64,000 bases of DNA from Ensifer adhaerens (GCA_900215285.1 OCMG01000004.1:62001-126000); one strand, 5' to 3'; numbered from the stretch's first letter, positions 42,676 through 51,854 are shown. Numbers and translations: made by a program. The notes: generated by a model not told the origin, from the sequence alone.

Positions 42676-43443
42676 ATGTCCGTTCGTATCCAACAAGCCG
42701 TCGCCCTCCTCCGATCCATCTCGACCGGCGATGCGGCCCCGTCCGCACTCATTCACCCGGAGCGCTACATCCAGCACAATCTGACCGCACCGGACGGCCT
42801 CGCTGGGTTCTTCGGCCTGCAGAAACTTGTGTCCAGCACGCCGAACTCGAAGATCGAGACGATCCGTGGCTTTGAGGACGGCGACTTCGTCTTCCTGCAC
42901 ACGCAATATGCCTTCTTCGGGCAGAACCTCGTCGGCTTCGATATATTCCGCTTCGAGGGCCAGAATGTCGTCGAGCATTGGGACAATCTGCAGCCGCTGC
43001 GTGGCCCGAGCCCCGATGGCCACAGCATGATCGACGGACCGTTTGAGGCCACCGGTCTCGAGAGCACGGACGCGAACAAGGCGCTCGTGCGCAGCTTCAT
43101 CGATCGCGTTCTGATCGGGCGTGACATGAGCGATCTGGGCCGCTTCTTTGACGGCGATCGCTATGTTCAGCACAATCCTGGCGTCGCGGATGGCGTTTCC
43201 GGCTTTCTCGCCGCCGCAAAGGCTTTGGCCGCGGAGGGCAAGGCCCCGCAATATGCCAAACTCCACCTCCTTCTCGGCCAGGGCGATTTCGTTCTCGCGG
43301 TCAGCGAAGGCAGCCTTGCCGGTGTTGCGTCCGCCTTCTTCGATCTCTTCCGAGTCGAGAACGGCAAGATCGCCGAACATTGGGACACGGTCGATGTGAT
43401 CCCGCCGCGCGAGGCGTGGAAGAACGCCAACGGCAAATTCTGA
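42676..43443 (+). CDS. Double NTF2/SnoaL-like domain protein
   Basis: This 255-residue protein contains two copies of a SnoaL-like cone fold: residues 1-120 with RYIQHNLTAPDGLAGFF and VVEHWDNLQPL, and residues 130-255 with RYVQHNPGVADGVSGFL and IAEHWDTVDVI. The paired motifs line up one for one and show an internal duplication. Such domains bind small hydrophobic molecules, and some are isomerases or hydrolases; sequence does not fix the role. GAGGT precedes the ATG. It lies between an Rrf2 regulator and an NADPH oxidoreductase gene, 22 bases from the latter, so those two are cotranscribed. Confidence 0.78.
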   Translation: MSVRIQQAVALLRSISTGDAAPSALIHPERYIQHNLTAPDGLAGFFGLQKLVSSTPNSKIETIRGFEDGDFVFLHTQYAFFGQNLVGFDIFRFEGQNVVEHWDNLQPLRGPSPDGHSMIDGPFEATGLESTDANKALVRSFIDRVLIGRDMSDLGRFFDGDRYVQHNPGVADGVSGFLAAAKALAAEGKAPQYAKLHLLLGQGDFVLAVSEGSLAGVASAFFDLFRVENGKIAEHWDTVDVIPPREAWKNANGKF

Positions 43444-43465
43444 TCATAGAGACAAGGATTTCATC

Positions 43466-44455
43466 ATGACCTTCAAGGCAATCCTCGTGAGCAAGGCCGA
43501 TACTGGCCTCAAGACCGATCTCGTGAGCCTTTCGGATGCCGATCTCGGCGACGGCGACGTCACCGTGGCGGTCGAATATTCGACCATCAACTACAAGGAT
43601 GGCCTCGCCATCTCCGGGCGCGGCAACATCATTCAGACCTTCCCGCTCATCCCCGGTATCGACCTTGCCGGCACCGTGGAGGCTTCCGCCAGCGCCGATT
43701 TCAAGCCGGGCGACAGGGTCGTGATCCACGGCTGGGCTCTCGGTGCGACCCATCACGGCGGCTTTTCGCAGAGGGCGCGCGTTCCGGCCCGCTGGCTCAC
43801 CCGCCTGCCCTCCAACGTCAGCACGTGGCAAGCAGCGGCCATCGGGACCGCCGGCTTCACGGCCATGCTCAGCGTGCTTGCGCTGGAGCACAATGGCGTG
43901 ATGCCGGCTTCGGGCGACGTTCTCGTCACCGGCGCGAATGGCGGGGCGGGTTCCGTTGCCATCGCCATCCTCTCCGGCCTCGGCTATCGCGTGGCCGCCT
44001 CGACAGGGCGGCTGAATGAGGCGGAGTATCTGAAGTCGCTGGGTGCTGCCGAGATCATCGACCGCCGCACGCTTTCCGACCCCTCGCCGCAACCGATTCA
44101 GCCCGCCCGGTGGGCCGGCGCGATCGATTCCGTTGGCAGCCACACCCTGGTGAATGTCCTGGCGCAGACGCAATATGGCGGGGCTGTAGCCAGCTTCGGT
44201 CTGGCGCAGGGCACCGATCTTCCGGGCACCGTCCTGCCCTTCATCGGGCGCAGCGTGACGCTGGCCGGGGTCGATTCCGTTAATGCACCGCCGGCCAAGC
44301 GCGACCGCGCCTATCAGCGGCTGGCCGCGGATCTGGACTTCGGCAAGCTCGAGGCCATGACGAAGACGGTCGGCCTCGCCGAGGCACCCGAGATTGCCCG
44401 CTCCATCTTTGGCGGCGGCATTCAGGGCCGTGTCGTCGTCGATGTGAATGTGTGA
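43466..44455 (+). CDS. MDR-family NADPH oxidoreductase (AcuI/YhdH-like)
   Basis: The 329-residue protein matches the AcuI/YhdH group of medium-chain reductases: STINYKDGLAISGRGNIIQT, PGIDLAGTV and the cofactor motif VTGANGGAGSVAIAIL. No structural or catalytic zinc cysteines are seen, as expected. Studied members reduce acrylyl-CoA or other alpha,beta-unsaturated carbonyls with NADPH. In this setting, after an Rrf2 regulator, it may remove electrophilic enones or quinones. A strong hairpin follows its stop. Confidence 0.82.
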   Translation: MTFKAILVSKADTGLKTDLVSLSDADLGDGDVTVAVEYSTINYKDGLAISGRGNIIQTFPLIPGIDLAGTVEASASADFKPGDRVVIHGWALGATHHGGFSQRARVPARWLTRLPSNVSTWQAAAIGTAGFTAMLSVLALEHNGVMPASGDVLVTGANGGAGSVAIAILSGLGYRVAASTGRLNEAEYLKSLGAAEIIDRRTLSDPSPQPIQPARWAGAIDSVGSHTLVNVLAQTQYGGAVASFGLAQGTDLPGTVLPFIGRSVTLAGVDSVNAPPAKRDRAYQRLAADLDFGKLEAMTKTVGLAEAPEIARSIFGGGIQGRVVVDVNV

Positions 44456-44467
44456 CGTTCAAGCAAG

Positions 44468-44494
44468 ACGGCGGCGTGATCTCCACGCCGCCGT
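44468..44494. terminator. Strong hairpin between convergent genes
   Basis: ACGGCGGCGTG (44468-44478) and CACGCCGCCGT (44484-44494) make a perfect 11-bp GC-rich stem with a five-base loop. It lies between the stops of the AcuI-like gene and the SDR gene on the opposite strand, so it may serve both. The following T content is weak. Confidence 0.65.
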
Positions 44495-44507
44495 GATCAT
44501 TTCAGCT

Positions 44508-45299
44508 TCAAGCCCGATAGCGATCAGCCGGCTTGCGGCTGGAGAGATGCGGCAGCATCGCGGCGCGCGCGGTTTCCCAGGCGTCCCATTCGGAGGCATC
44601 CTGCAGCGAGGGAATGGTGGCGAATTCGCCGCGGTCGAGCCCAACCAGTGCGGCGTCAACCAGATCATCCGCGGACATCACCCATTCTGTCGGCAGGTGG
44701 CTGGCAGGCAGACCCGCAACATCCCAGAATTCCGTGCCCGTGGCGCCCGGCAGCACGACTTGAACGTTGACGCCCGTGCCCTGCAGCTCCTTGCGCAGCG
44801 AATGGCTGAAGGCGAGAACGAAGGATTTCGTGCCGCCATAGACGCCGTTCAGCACTTCCGGGCCGATGGCGACGATGGAGGAGATGTTGATCACCGTGCC
44901 CTTGCCGCGGGCGACGAAACGCGGAACGGCGGCGTAGGTCAGGCGCAGCGGCGCCGTCACGTTGATGGCGACCATGGCCTGCATTTCCTCGACCTTGGCG
45001 CCGGCAAGCGGCGCGGCACTGCCGAAGCCGGCATTGTTGACGAGATGCGTGATCGTGTCGACGGAAGCGATGACAGCCTCAACGGCCTTGAGCCCCTCCT
45101 CCGCGCCGAGATCTGCAACAATCGTGCGGACAGCGACGCCGTAGCGTTCGGTCAACTGCGTTGCGATGCCGGTCAGGCGTCCGGCATTGCGGGCAACGAG
45201 GATGAGATCGTGGCCCCGGGCGGCGAAGCGGTCGGCGTAAATGGCGCCAATGCCGGAGGATGCGCCGGTGATGAGGATGGTGCCGTTGGTGTCAGTCAT
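44508..45299 (-). CDS. Short-chain dehydrogenase/reductase
   Basis: A 263-residue classical SDR with TGASSGIGAIYADRF (residues 11-25), NNAG, INISSIVAI (catalytic serine) and YGGTKSF (tyrosine and lysine). Substrate is not predictable. It is divergently transcribed from a GlxA-type regulator gene 122 bases away, so that regulator probably controls it. Family members in such pairs often reduce ketones or aldehydes. Confidence 0.85.
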   Translation of the reverse strand: MTDTNGTILITGASSGIGAIYADRFAARGHDLILVARNAGRLTGIATQLTERYGVAVRTIVADLGAEEGLKAVEAVIASVDTITHLVNNAGFGSAAPLAGAKVEEMQAMVAINVTAPLRLTYAAVPRFVARGKGTVINISSIVAIGPEVLNGVYGGTKSFVLAFSHSLRKELQGTGVNVQVVLPGATGTEFWDVAGLPASHLPTEWVMSADDLVDAALVGLDRGEFATIPSLQDASEWDAWETARAAMLPHLSSRKPADRYRA

Positions 45300-45421
45300 T
45301 GTCCTGTCCTTCTGTGGTTTCGGGTGTTTCGTTCCCGTCGTTTCGATGACTGGACATTAGCGCTGGACGGCGACGTCTCAAATATCATATAAACGGCAAA
45401 ACAGGACATGAGGATTTCAAT

Positions 45422-46387
45422 ATGCGTCATATCGGCTTCATCATGGAGAATGGCTTCCAGGTCATGGGCATGGCCGCACTGACGGCCTTCGAGTTCGCCA
45501 ATCAGTCGCTCGGCTCAGATGCTTACAAGCTCACCGTCATGTCCGAAAAAGGCGGCATCATCCGCTCCTCGCTCGGCATCGGCATCGAAACGCAGCCGCT
45601 GACGGAATTTCCCGATACGCTGATGGTGGTGGGCGAGCTGGTGCCGAAGCCGAGTTCGCCGGCGTTACGCGACTATATAAGACAGGCGGGTGAGCAGTCG
45701 CGGCGGGTCGCGGGCGTGTGCACCGGCGCATTTCTGCTCGCCGATGCCGGCCTTCTCGATGGACGCAACGCCACAACGCATTGGGCACATGCCCGCACGT
45801 TGCAGGAACGCTATCCGGACGTCCTCGTCGACGAGGACCGGATCTTCATCCAGGATGGCTCGATCTGGACCTCTGCCGGCATGAGTTCGGCGATCGACCT
45901 GACGCTGGCGCTGATTGAAGACGATCACAATGCCGAGCTTTCCCGCGCCATCGCCCGCAAGCTGGTCGTCTATCATCGGCGTCCGGGCGGGCAGTCGCAG
46001 TTTTCCGCGTTGCTGGAGCTGGAGCCGCGCTCGGACCGCGTCCGCCGCGCGCTCATCCATGCCAAGGAACACCTGCGCAATCCCCTTACGGTCGAGGAAT
46101 TGGCGGAGGCCGCGAGACTCAGCCCGCGCCAGTTCAGCCGACTGTTCCGCGAGGAGACTGGCCAATCGCCCGCCAAGGCCGTGGAGCGGCTGCGGCTGGA
46201 AGCGGCCAAGGCCATGCTGGAAGAAGGCAAATACCCGCTCGACATCGTTGCGCGCGATACCGGCTTTGCCGACCGCGACCGCATGAGACGGGCATTTCTC
46301 CGCTTCTTCGGCCAGCCGCCGCAGAGCCTGCGCCGCAGCCTGAAGCTGATCGAGGGCGAGGACGGGGATGACGAAATGGCGGCGTAA
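45422..46387 (+). CDS. GlxA-type regulator (DJ-1/PfpI domain plus AraC helix-turn-helix)
   Basis: The 321-residue protein has an N-terminal DJ-1/PfpI-like domain (IGFIMENGFQVMGMAALTAF, VAGVCTGAFLLADAGLLDGR with the nucleophile-elbow cysteine) and a C-terminal AraC DNA-binding domain from about residue 220 (LTVEELAEAARLSPRQFSRL, then FREETGQSP, and DIVARDTGFADRDRMRRAF). These proteins are transcription activators or repressors and are not proteases as far as is known. GAGG lies eight bases before the ATG. It probably regulates the divergent SDR gene and perhaps the hydrolase gene downstream. Confidence 0.88.
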   Translation: MRHIGFIMENGFQVMGMAALTAFEFANQSLGSDAYKLTVMSEKGGIIRSSLGIGIETQPLTEFPDTLMVVGELVPKPSSPALRDYIRQAGEQSRRVAGVCTGAFLLADAGLLDGRNATTHWAHARTLQERYPDVLVDEDRIFIQDGSIWTSAGMSSAIDLTLALIEDDHNAELSRAIARKLVVYHRRPGGQSQFSALLELEPRSDRVRRALIHAKEHLRNPLTVEELAEAARLSPRQFSRLFREETGQSPAKAVERLRLEAAKAMLEEGKYPLDIVARDTGFADRDRMRRAFLRFFGQPPQSLRRSLKLIEGEDGDDEMAA

Positions 46388-46393
46388 TTCCAT

Positions 46394-46428
46394 TGTCCTA
46401 AATTGACGTTTCTATGTCATTTAAGACA
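46394..46428. promoter_or_regulatory. Near-palindrome upstream of the hydrolase gene
   Basis: TGTCCTAAATTGAC (46394-46407) and GTCATTTAAGACA (46416-46428) form a dyad with one mismatch and one extra base, separated by eight bases. It lies between the GlxA-type gene and the hydrolase gene and may be an operator or a promoter part for the latter. Confidence 0.4.
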
Positions 46429-46492
46429 GACGGAGTTCCGCCTATCCTCCTTTCATCGAAACGAGCCCGCCGGGCGATGAAAGGAACCGATC

Positions 46493-47308
46493 ATGTCTCA
46501 GCACTCTCCCATCCAATGGCTCGAAACCGCCAATGGCCGTCTGGCCTATCGTCTCGATGGTCCTGAAGGCGGCATTCCACTTCTTCTGCTGCAGCGCTTC
46601 CGCGGCACGATGGACGACTGGGATCCGGCCTTCATCGCCGCCATCTCAGCCGACCGCCGCGTCATCCGCTTCGACAGCGCCGGCATCGGACGCTCCGAAG
46701 GCCAGGTGCCGGAGACGATTGCCGGCATGGCCGCCATTGCCGCCGGCGTCGTGGCACAGCTTGGCCTTAAGCTGGTCGATGTGCTCGGCTGGTCGCTCGG
46801 CGGGGTCGTCGCCCAGCAGTTCACGCTCGATTTCCCACATCTCGTTCGCCGGCTGATCGTCGCCGGTTCCAGCCCGGGCCCGGTGGCCGATGGTCCGCAG
46901 CAGCATCCGCGCGTGCCGCAGGTCATGACCAAGAGCGAGAATGACGACGAGGATTTCCTCTTCCTGTTCTATCCCGAGACGGACAGCGCCGTGGCCCATG
47001 GCCGTGCATCGCTTGCCCGGATCAGGGCACAAGCCGACCTGGGCCCGAAGACCTCGGCACTCGGTTTCATGGGTCAGGTCAAGGCGATCTCGACCTGGCC
47101 GGGTGTGCTGCACCGGGTCAACGAACTGCGGCTGCCCGTGCTGGTCGCCAACGGCGCCCATGACGTGATGCTGCCTGCCTACCGGTCCTATGTGCTGTCG
47201 CAGCAAGCGCCGGACGCGAAGCTGATCCTCTATCCGGATGCGGGACACGCCTTCCTCTTTCAGGTGATCGACGATTTCGCCCGCGAGATCGATCAGTTCC
47301 TCAGCTGA
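46493..47308 (+). CDS. Alpha/beta-hydrolase
   Basis: A 271-residue protein with the alpha/beta-hydrolase core: nucleophile elbow GWSLGG with S101, a DVML segment carrying the likely acid, and PDAGHAF with the catalytic histidine near the C terminus. Its oxyanion region is LLLLQRFRGTMDDWDP. Related proteins are annotated as esterases, lactonases or C-C hydrolases; specificity is unknown. AAAGGA seven bases before the ATG at 46493 supports the start. It follows the GlxA-type gene in the same direction. Confidence 0.83.
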   Translation: MSQHSPIQWLETANGRLAYRLDGPEGGIPLLLLQRFRGTMDDWDPAFIAAISADRRVIRFDSAGIGRSEGQVPETIAGMAAIAAGVVAQLGLKLVDVLGWSLGGVVAQQFTLDFPHLVRRLIVAGSSPGPVADGPQQHPRVPQVMTKSENDDEDFLFLFYPETDSAVAHGRASLARIRAQADLGPKTSALGFMGQVKAISTWPGVLHRVNELRLPVLVANGAHDVMLPAYRSYVLSQQAPDAKLILYPDAGHAFLFQVIDDFAREIDQFLS

Positions 47309-47363
47309 ACGCGCAAACACCCTCCGAACTCATTGGCGCAGCCCTTCAGAGCTCTTTTTCTAC

Positions 47364-47406
47364 GCAATTCCGCACGCGAAACCAGTTCCCACTTTCGCTG
47401 GAATAG
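47364..47406 (+). repeat. Palindromic repeat element, copy 1
   Basis: AATTCC and GGAAT flank an inner GCGAAA...TTTCGC pair. The core GCGAAACC.G..CCCACTTTCGC is shared with copies at 51923 and 51983, but the outer arms differ and still pair with each other. It stands in the leader of the MFS gene, just upstream of its ribosome site. Confidence 0.6.
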
Positions 47407-47449
47407 CTTTGGGGCTGCGCCAACGATCAAACCCTGCCGGAGAATTCCC

Positions 47450-48691
47450 ATGTTGCAGAATGCCGCCTCCACCCCCGCCCCTCTTGCTGCGAGCGCCGCC
47501 GCACCATCAAGCTCGCTCTCCAAGGTCTACTTCCTCGCGCTCGGCACATTCGCCATCGGGACCGAAGGGTTCATGATCGCGCCGCTGCTACCGACGATTG
47601 CCCATGACCTCCACATGAGCCTCTCGGCCACCGCCATGCTGGTCGTGGTCTTCACGCTGGTCATGTCGCTCAGTTCGCCGATCACCACCGTGCTGACCGC
47701 GCGTCTGCCGCGCCGAAACACGTTGCTGGTGGCGCTGACGCTGTTCACGGCCGGCAATTTCGTGGCCGCGTTCTCCGCCTCCTTCGCGATGCTGATGTTC
47801 GCCCGCATCCTGATGGCCGTGGCCTCGGGCCTTTACGTCCCGGGCGCAAACTCGCTCGCCGGCGTCATCGTGCCGGTCGAGAAGCGCGGCCGGGCACTTG
47901 CCATCGTCAGCGGCGGCATGACAATTGCGATCGCGCTCGGCTTGCCGCTTGGCGCGGTGGTCGCGCAGGCTTTCAATTGGCGTTCGACCTTCCTCATGGT
48001 CGCGGTCATGGGTCTCGTAGCACTCGTCGGCATTGCCGCAGGCATCCGCAGGGATGCGGGCTCCGATATTCCGGTGGCGAGCCTCGCCCTGCGCGTCGGC
48101 GTCATCCGGCAGCCGGCAGTGCTGCGCCTCCTCGCCGTCACGCTGTTCTGGTCAATCGGAGCTTACACCGCCTATCCCTATATCGCGCCTTATCTCAGCG
48201 CAGTTCTGGGCTTCGGAACAGGCGGCATCGGCGCCACCGTGTCCATGTGGGGCTTTGCGGCCGCCATCGGCGTCACGACCGGCGGCAACCTGAATGACCG
48301 CTTCGGATCGAACCGCGTCGTTTTCTGGTCACTGGTTTTGCTGGCCTTGTCCTTCGTGGTGCTCGGTCTCGCAACACGGCTTGCCCCCGGCCTTGCCCTC
48401 ATCCCGGTCCTCACGGCAGTCGCTATCTGGGGCTTCAGCGTCTGGTCGTTCTTCCCGGCCCAGATGGCACGCCTGATCGCCGCCGGCCCATCCTCGCAGG
48501 CTTCCGTTGCGCTCGCGCTCAATACATCCACGATGTATCTCGGCTTCTCCATCGGCTCGGCCATGGGTGCAGGCACGATCGGCGCCGGCGCGATCTGGGG
48601 GATCGCTGCGATTGCCGCCTTGTCTGAGGCGGTAGCTTTCTGGGTAGATCGAAATTCGATGGCTGGCGGCAATCGGAGTTTCAGTCGCTGA
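47450..48691 (+). CDS. MFS transporter (DHA1-like efflux)
   Basis: I start at the ATG at 47450, which has GGAG seven bases upstream; the frame extends to 47333 but that part runs through a palindromic repeat. The 413-residue protein has twelve predicted helices and MFS motifs such as TARLPRRNTLLVALTLFTAG in the first loop and LGLPLGAVVAQAFNWRSTFL in helix 5, the antiporter motif. It resembles sugar or drug efflux permeases (AraJ/YdhP group). Substrate is unknown. It sits 142 bases after the hydrolase gene. Confidence 0.83.
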   Translation: MLQNAASTPAPLAASAAAPSSSLSKVYFLALGTFAIGTEGFMIAPLLPTIAHDLHMSLSATAMLVVVFTLVMSLSSPITTVLTARLPRRNTLLVALTLFTAGNFVAAFSASFAMLMFARILMAVASGLYVPGANSLAGVIVPVEKRGRALAIVSGGMTIAIALGLPLGAVVAQAFNWRSTFLMVAVMGLVALVGIAAGIRRDAGSDIPVASLALRVGVIRQPAVLRLLAVTLFWSIGAYTAYPYIAPYLSAVLGFGTGGIGATVSMWGFAAAIGVTTGGNLNDRFGSNRVVFWSLVLLALSFVVLGLATRLAPGLALIPVLTAVAIWGFSVWSFFPAQMARLIAAGPSSQASVALALNTSTMYLGFSIGSAMGAGTIGAGAIWGIAAIAALSEAVAFWVDRNSMAGGNRSFSR

Positions 48692-48774
48692 CCTCGACGG
48701 CTGATCCCAGGATCGCTGCAGTTCCCCAGCCCTTGGGAAATTGCTCTGCAAGCTGGCGAGTTGGACGACTTCGG

Positions 48775-49743
48775 CTAGTCCTCAAGAAGCAGCGTGGCCA
48801 GTTCGAGGTCTGCAACAAGCTGGTTGGCGAAGCCACCGCGAAGCGCTGCTCTTGCAGCATCTCGCTTGAAGGTCCCGCTCACGACAAGCAGGCCCTTCAT
48901 CGATCGTAGGAGGTCATGATCGACGCCGATCAGGCGTTCGTCGAGTTCACCGAGCACGGACTGCCCCTCGGCATCGATGAAGCGCCCCGCGATAATGCCG
49001 ACTGCGCCGCGTCGGCGGTAGTCCTCGACCTCTTCGGCTGTCGCAATCTTGAACTGGACGACATGCGTGTCGGGCGTGCAGGGACTGAGCGAGAATACCG
49101 ATTTGTTGCAGCTCCGGATCCCTTCGAGCTGGTCGCGGATGATCGGCTCGGCCCTGAGCGCGGTGGCTAGCGCAGCACTCGAAACAACGGCAGGCGCGTT
49201 GAATGTGATGCAATGTGCATCCAGCCGGCGGGCGATTTCCGTCGTGCAGCTTTCTGACGTGCTCAGTAGCGAATTCGCGAGCGAACCGAGCAGTTGGCGG
49301 ACAGTCACGTCCCTGATCGGCCAGTTGGGCACGAACTCGGACACGAAATAGACCGTTTGCCCCCAGGAAACGCCCAGAACATCACCTTCCTGAACAAAAT
49401 CAGGCAGATGATAGGCGGCGACCTCACAGACGGCGCGCGTCAGCGTCTCGCCCTCGCGCCCTTCGGCGGGAACGATGTGCACGCTTTCCAGGCCGAATTT
49501 TTCCTTCAGGGCATCCGCCGTGGCATTCATCCGGTAGTGCTCCGGGGAGACCTGTATGCAGACGATGTTGCGCTCCTTGGCGAGCTTCAGATAGCTGATG
49601 ACCGTCGGGCGCGATAGGGAGAGCGCATCGGAAATCTCTCCCTGATTGAGATTGCGGACATAATACATCCATGCCACTTCGGCGATGATCTTGTTGGATG
49701 GATGCTGGTCTCTGTGCATTCGCCGTCCGCCTTCGGGTTTCAT
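48775..49743 (-). CDS. SorC/DeoR-type sugar-sensing regulator
   Basis: The protein of 322 residues has a helix-turn-helix at residues 33-60 (LNQGEISDALSLSRPTVISY) and a C-terminal SorC effector domain, which is a sugar-phosphate isomerase-like fold (GVSWGQTVYF, GIIAGRFID, DLLRSMKGLLVVSGT). Such proteins bind phosphorylated sugars and regulate polyol and deoxyribose operons (SorC, DeoR of Bacillus, EryD). It is the last gene of the catabolic operon and overlaps the aldolase-like gene by four bases. An ATG at 49719 is an alternative start. The inverted repeat near 58335-58368 is a likely binding site. Confidence 0.88.
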   Translation of the reverse strand: MKPEGGRRMHRDQHPSNKIIAEVAWMYYVRNLNQGEISDALSLSRPTVISYLKLAKERNIVCIQVSPEHYRMNATADALKEKFGLESVHIVPAEGREGETLTRAVCEVAAYHLPDFVQEGDVLGVSWGQTVYFVSEFVPNWPIRDVTVRQLLGSLANSLLSTSESCTTEIARRLDAHCITFNAPAVVSSAALATALRAEPIIRDQLEGIRSCNKSVFSLSPCTPDTHVVQFKIATAEEVEDYRRRGAVGIIAGRFIDAEGQSVLGELDERLIGVDHDLLRSMKGLLVVSGTFKRDAARAALRGGFANQLVADLELATLLLED

Positions 49744-50738
49744 CCCTCGGTTGCCTTCAACAATACCTCTTCAGTGATCAGCAGATCGTCGTCAAGGGTG
49801 CGGTCCGACTTGAGGCCCAGCTTTGCAAGCGCACCATGATAGCCGCGCACGGCCTCCGCCGAACCGGCATTGCCATCGGCCACCTCACGAAGCCACGTGA
49901 CAAGCGATGGCTGATGTTCTGCGGAATTGATCTTGCGGCCGAAGAGTGCCAGCCGCGCACCGTATTTTTCCGCCTGCCGCACAAGCTCGAATGTGTCGCG
50001 CAGCGTTCCGGAGCCGCCGCCGAGGATGCCGACGACGAGACTTGAATCGTATGCGGCAAGCTCTTCCATGGCTGCCGGGCCATTATAGGCGACCTTCAGG
50101 AAATGCGGGCGCTCGGCGCGCGTGAGACCAGCCATCGTGCGTACGATACAGTCGTTGACATAGGCCCCTGTCTCGGCGCTGGAAAAGCCGGTCGGCATAT
50201 TCGGATTGAAGACCTCCAGGAAGTATTGCTTGCCAGCCAAACGAATATCGCGCCGGAATGCGCTGAATGCCTCCAGCGAGGCCAGATCGGCATCGGTGTC
50301 ATTGTTGAAGGTGATCGAGTAGAGGCACAGATCCGCCGGTGCGAGCGTGAGATCCGCCGAGCGGAAAGGGCGCGATGGCGTTTCGCGGTAACGGCAACCG
50401 CGCATGACATTCCACACATCCGTCGTGTCATTGGCCCGGAATGCCGGCTTGATGCGGCTTGCGGCAAAGGCTCGGCGCGTCTGCAGCAGCTCCATGTTGG
50501 AGGCAGATGTCAGCATGATGTCGACCAGATCCTGCTCGATCAGCGCCTCGATCTCGGCGACGAATTCCATCCGCGTCCGGTGCCCGCCCGGCCGGCCATC
50601 CTTGCCGCGGCGCAGGCCGGCGGTGGGAATACCCCCCGACATGTCTGCGTCCTTGGCATCGGCCAGGATGAAATCGCCCTTGCCATATTCGCCCGCCAGA
50701 ATGCGGCCGATTTTTTCCTCGTAACGTGTCGTCGTCAT
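49740..50738 (-). CDS. Class-I-aldolase-like TIM-barrel protein
   Basis: I take the ATG at 50738 because AAGGA is six bases upstream; an ATG at 50744 sits right on that site. The 332-residue protein has TIM-barrel aldolase features: GDFILADAKDADMSGG near the start, HFLKVAYNG (candidate Schiff-base lysine), VVGILGGGSGTLRDTFEL (phosphate-binding loop) and GARLALFGRKIN at the last strand, as in the DeoC/LacD/Fba class I superfamily. I cannot name the substrate. In this operon it could cleave the phosphorylated keto product formed by the kinase and dehydrogenase. Confidence 0.6.
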   Translation of the reverse strand: MTTTRYEEKIGRILAGEYGKGDFILADAKDADMSGGIPTAGLRRGKDGRPGGHRTRMEFVAEIEALIEQDLVDIMLTSASNMELLQTRRAFAASRIKPAFRANDTTDVWNVMRGCRYRETPSRPFRSADLTLAPADLCLYSITFNNDTDADLASLEAFSAFRRDIRLAGKQYFLEVFNPNMPTGFSSAETGAYVNDCIVRTMAGLTRAERPHFLKVAYNGPAAMEELAAYDSSLVVGILGGGSGTLRDTFELVRQAEKYGARLALFGRKINSAEHQPSLVTWLREVADGNAGSAEAVRGYHGALAKLGLKSDRTLDDDLLITEEVLLKATEG

Positions 50739-50762
50739 TGTCATTCCTTCCCCGGCACCTGA

Positions 50763-51854
50763 TCAGCGCGCATTGCGCAGCGAGCGGCCGGTTTCCTTCG
50801 AAAATACGTGAATGCTGGCGGGCTCGATGGAGAAACTCACCGGCTGGCCGGGTTCGAGTGTCCGGAACGCCTTGGTGACGAAGGACATTTCCTGACCATC
50901 GACATCGACGATGACCTGCGCCTCGCTGCCCATGTTCTCGACAAGAATGATCTTGCCGGAGATGGCATTCAGATCGCCTTCGGCGGCAAGATCCATCTTC
51001 GAAGGGCGCAGTCCCACTTCGACCTTCGCGCCCTGCTGCAGCTCGCCGAACTCACCGGCAGGCACTTGCAGGCGGATCGAGCCGGCAACAAGCGACAGGC
51101 TGCCGCCTTCCCGGCTCACCACGCAGTCGCGGAAGTTCATGGCCGGCGAGCCGATGAAGTCGGCAACGAAGCGCGTCGCCGGACGGTCGAAGATTTCCGC
51201 CGGCGTGCCCTGCTGCTCGATGGCGCCGGCGCGCATCAACACGATCCGGTCGGCGATAGTCATCGCCTCCAGCTGGTCGTGCGTCACGAAGATCGTCGTC
51301 GTCTTGAGGTCGAGATGGATCTTGCGGATCTCTGTCCGAAGCTTTTCGCGCAGCTTGGCGTCAAGGTTGGACAGCGGCTCGTCGAAGAGAAAGAGTTTTG
51401 GCGTCTTGATCATGGCGCGGGCCATGGCAACGCGCTGCTGCTGCCCGCCCGAGAGGTTCTTCGGCTTGCGTTCGAGGAAGCTCTCGAGCCCCAGTAGCCC
51501 CGCGACATGCTTGACCCGGCGGGAAATCTCATCCTGTGGCACCTTCTGCCGCCGCAGGCCGAAAGCGATGTTCTCCTCGACCGTCATATGCGGATAAAGC
51601 GCATAGGACTGGAAAACCATAGCCACGCCGCGCTCGCCCGGATGCAGATGGGTAACGTCCCGGTCGCCGATGCTGACCGTGCCGCCGGAGATCTCCTCAA
51701 GCCCCGCGATCATGCGGAGCATGGTGGACTTGCCGCAGCCGGAGGGACCGAGAAAGACGACGAACTCATGATCGGCAATGTCCAGGTTCAGGTTCTCGAT
51801 CACGGTGTGACCGCCATAGGACTTGCGGATGTTGGCGCATTGAATGTTTGCCAT
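50763..51854 (-). CDS. CUT1 sugar ABC transporter ATPase (MalK/UgpC-like)
   Basis: The true start is the ATG at 51854, with GAGGAAAGG upstream; the frame stays open through two palindromic repeats to 52010, which is not coding. The 363-residue protein has Walker A GPSGCGKST, signature LSGGQQQRVAMARAM, Walker B LFLFDEPLSNLDAKLR and a C-terminal OB-type regulatory domain. It energises the importer formed by the two permeases and binding protein of the same operon. ATPases of this group sometimes serve several importers. Confidence 0.92.
   Translation of the reverse strand: MANIQCANIRKSYGGHTVIENLNLDIADHEFVVFLGPSGCGKSTMLRMIAGLEEISGGTVSIGDRDVTHLHPGERGVAMVFQSYALYPHMTVEENIAFGLRRQKVPQDEISRRVKHVAGLLGLESFLERKPKNLSGGQQQRVAMARAMIKTPKLFLFDEPLSNLDAKLREKLRTEIRKIHLDLKTTTIFVTHDQLEAMTIADRIVLMRAGAIEQQGTPAEIFDRPATRFVADFIGSPAMNFRDCVVSREGGSLSLVAGSIRLQVPAGEFGELQQGAKVEVGLRPSKMDLAAEGDLNAISGKIILVENMGSEAQVIVDVDGQEMSFVTKAFRTLEPGQPVSFSIEPASIHVFSKETGRSLRNAR

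Noticed and set aside
47333..47449. Longer N terminus of the MFS protein
   Set aside because: It reads through the repeat at 47364-47406; the ATG at 47450 has GGAG at good spacing.
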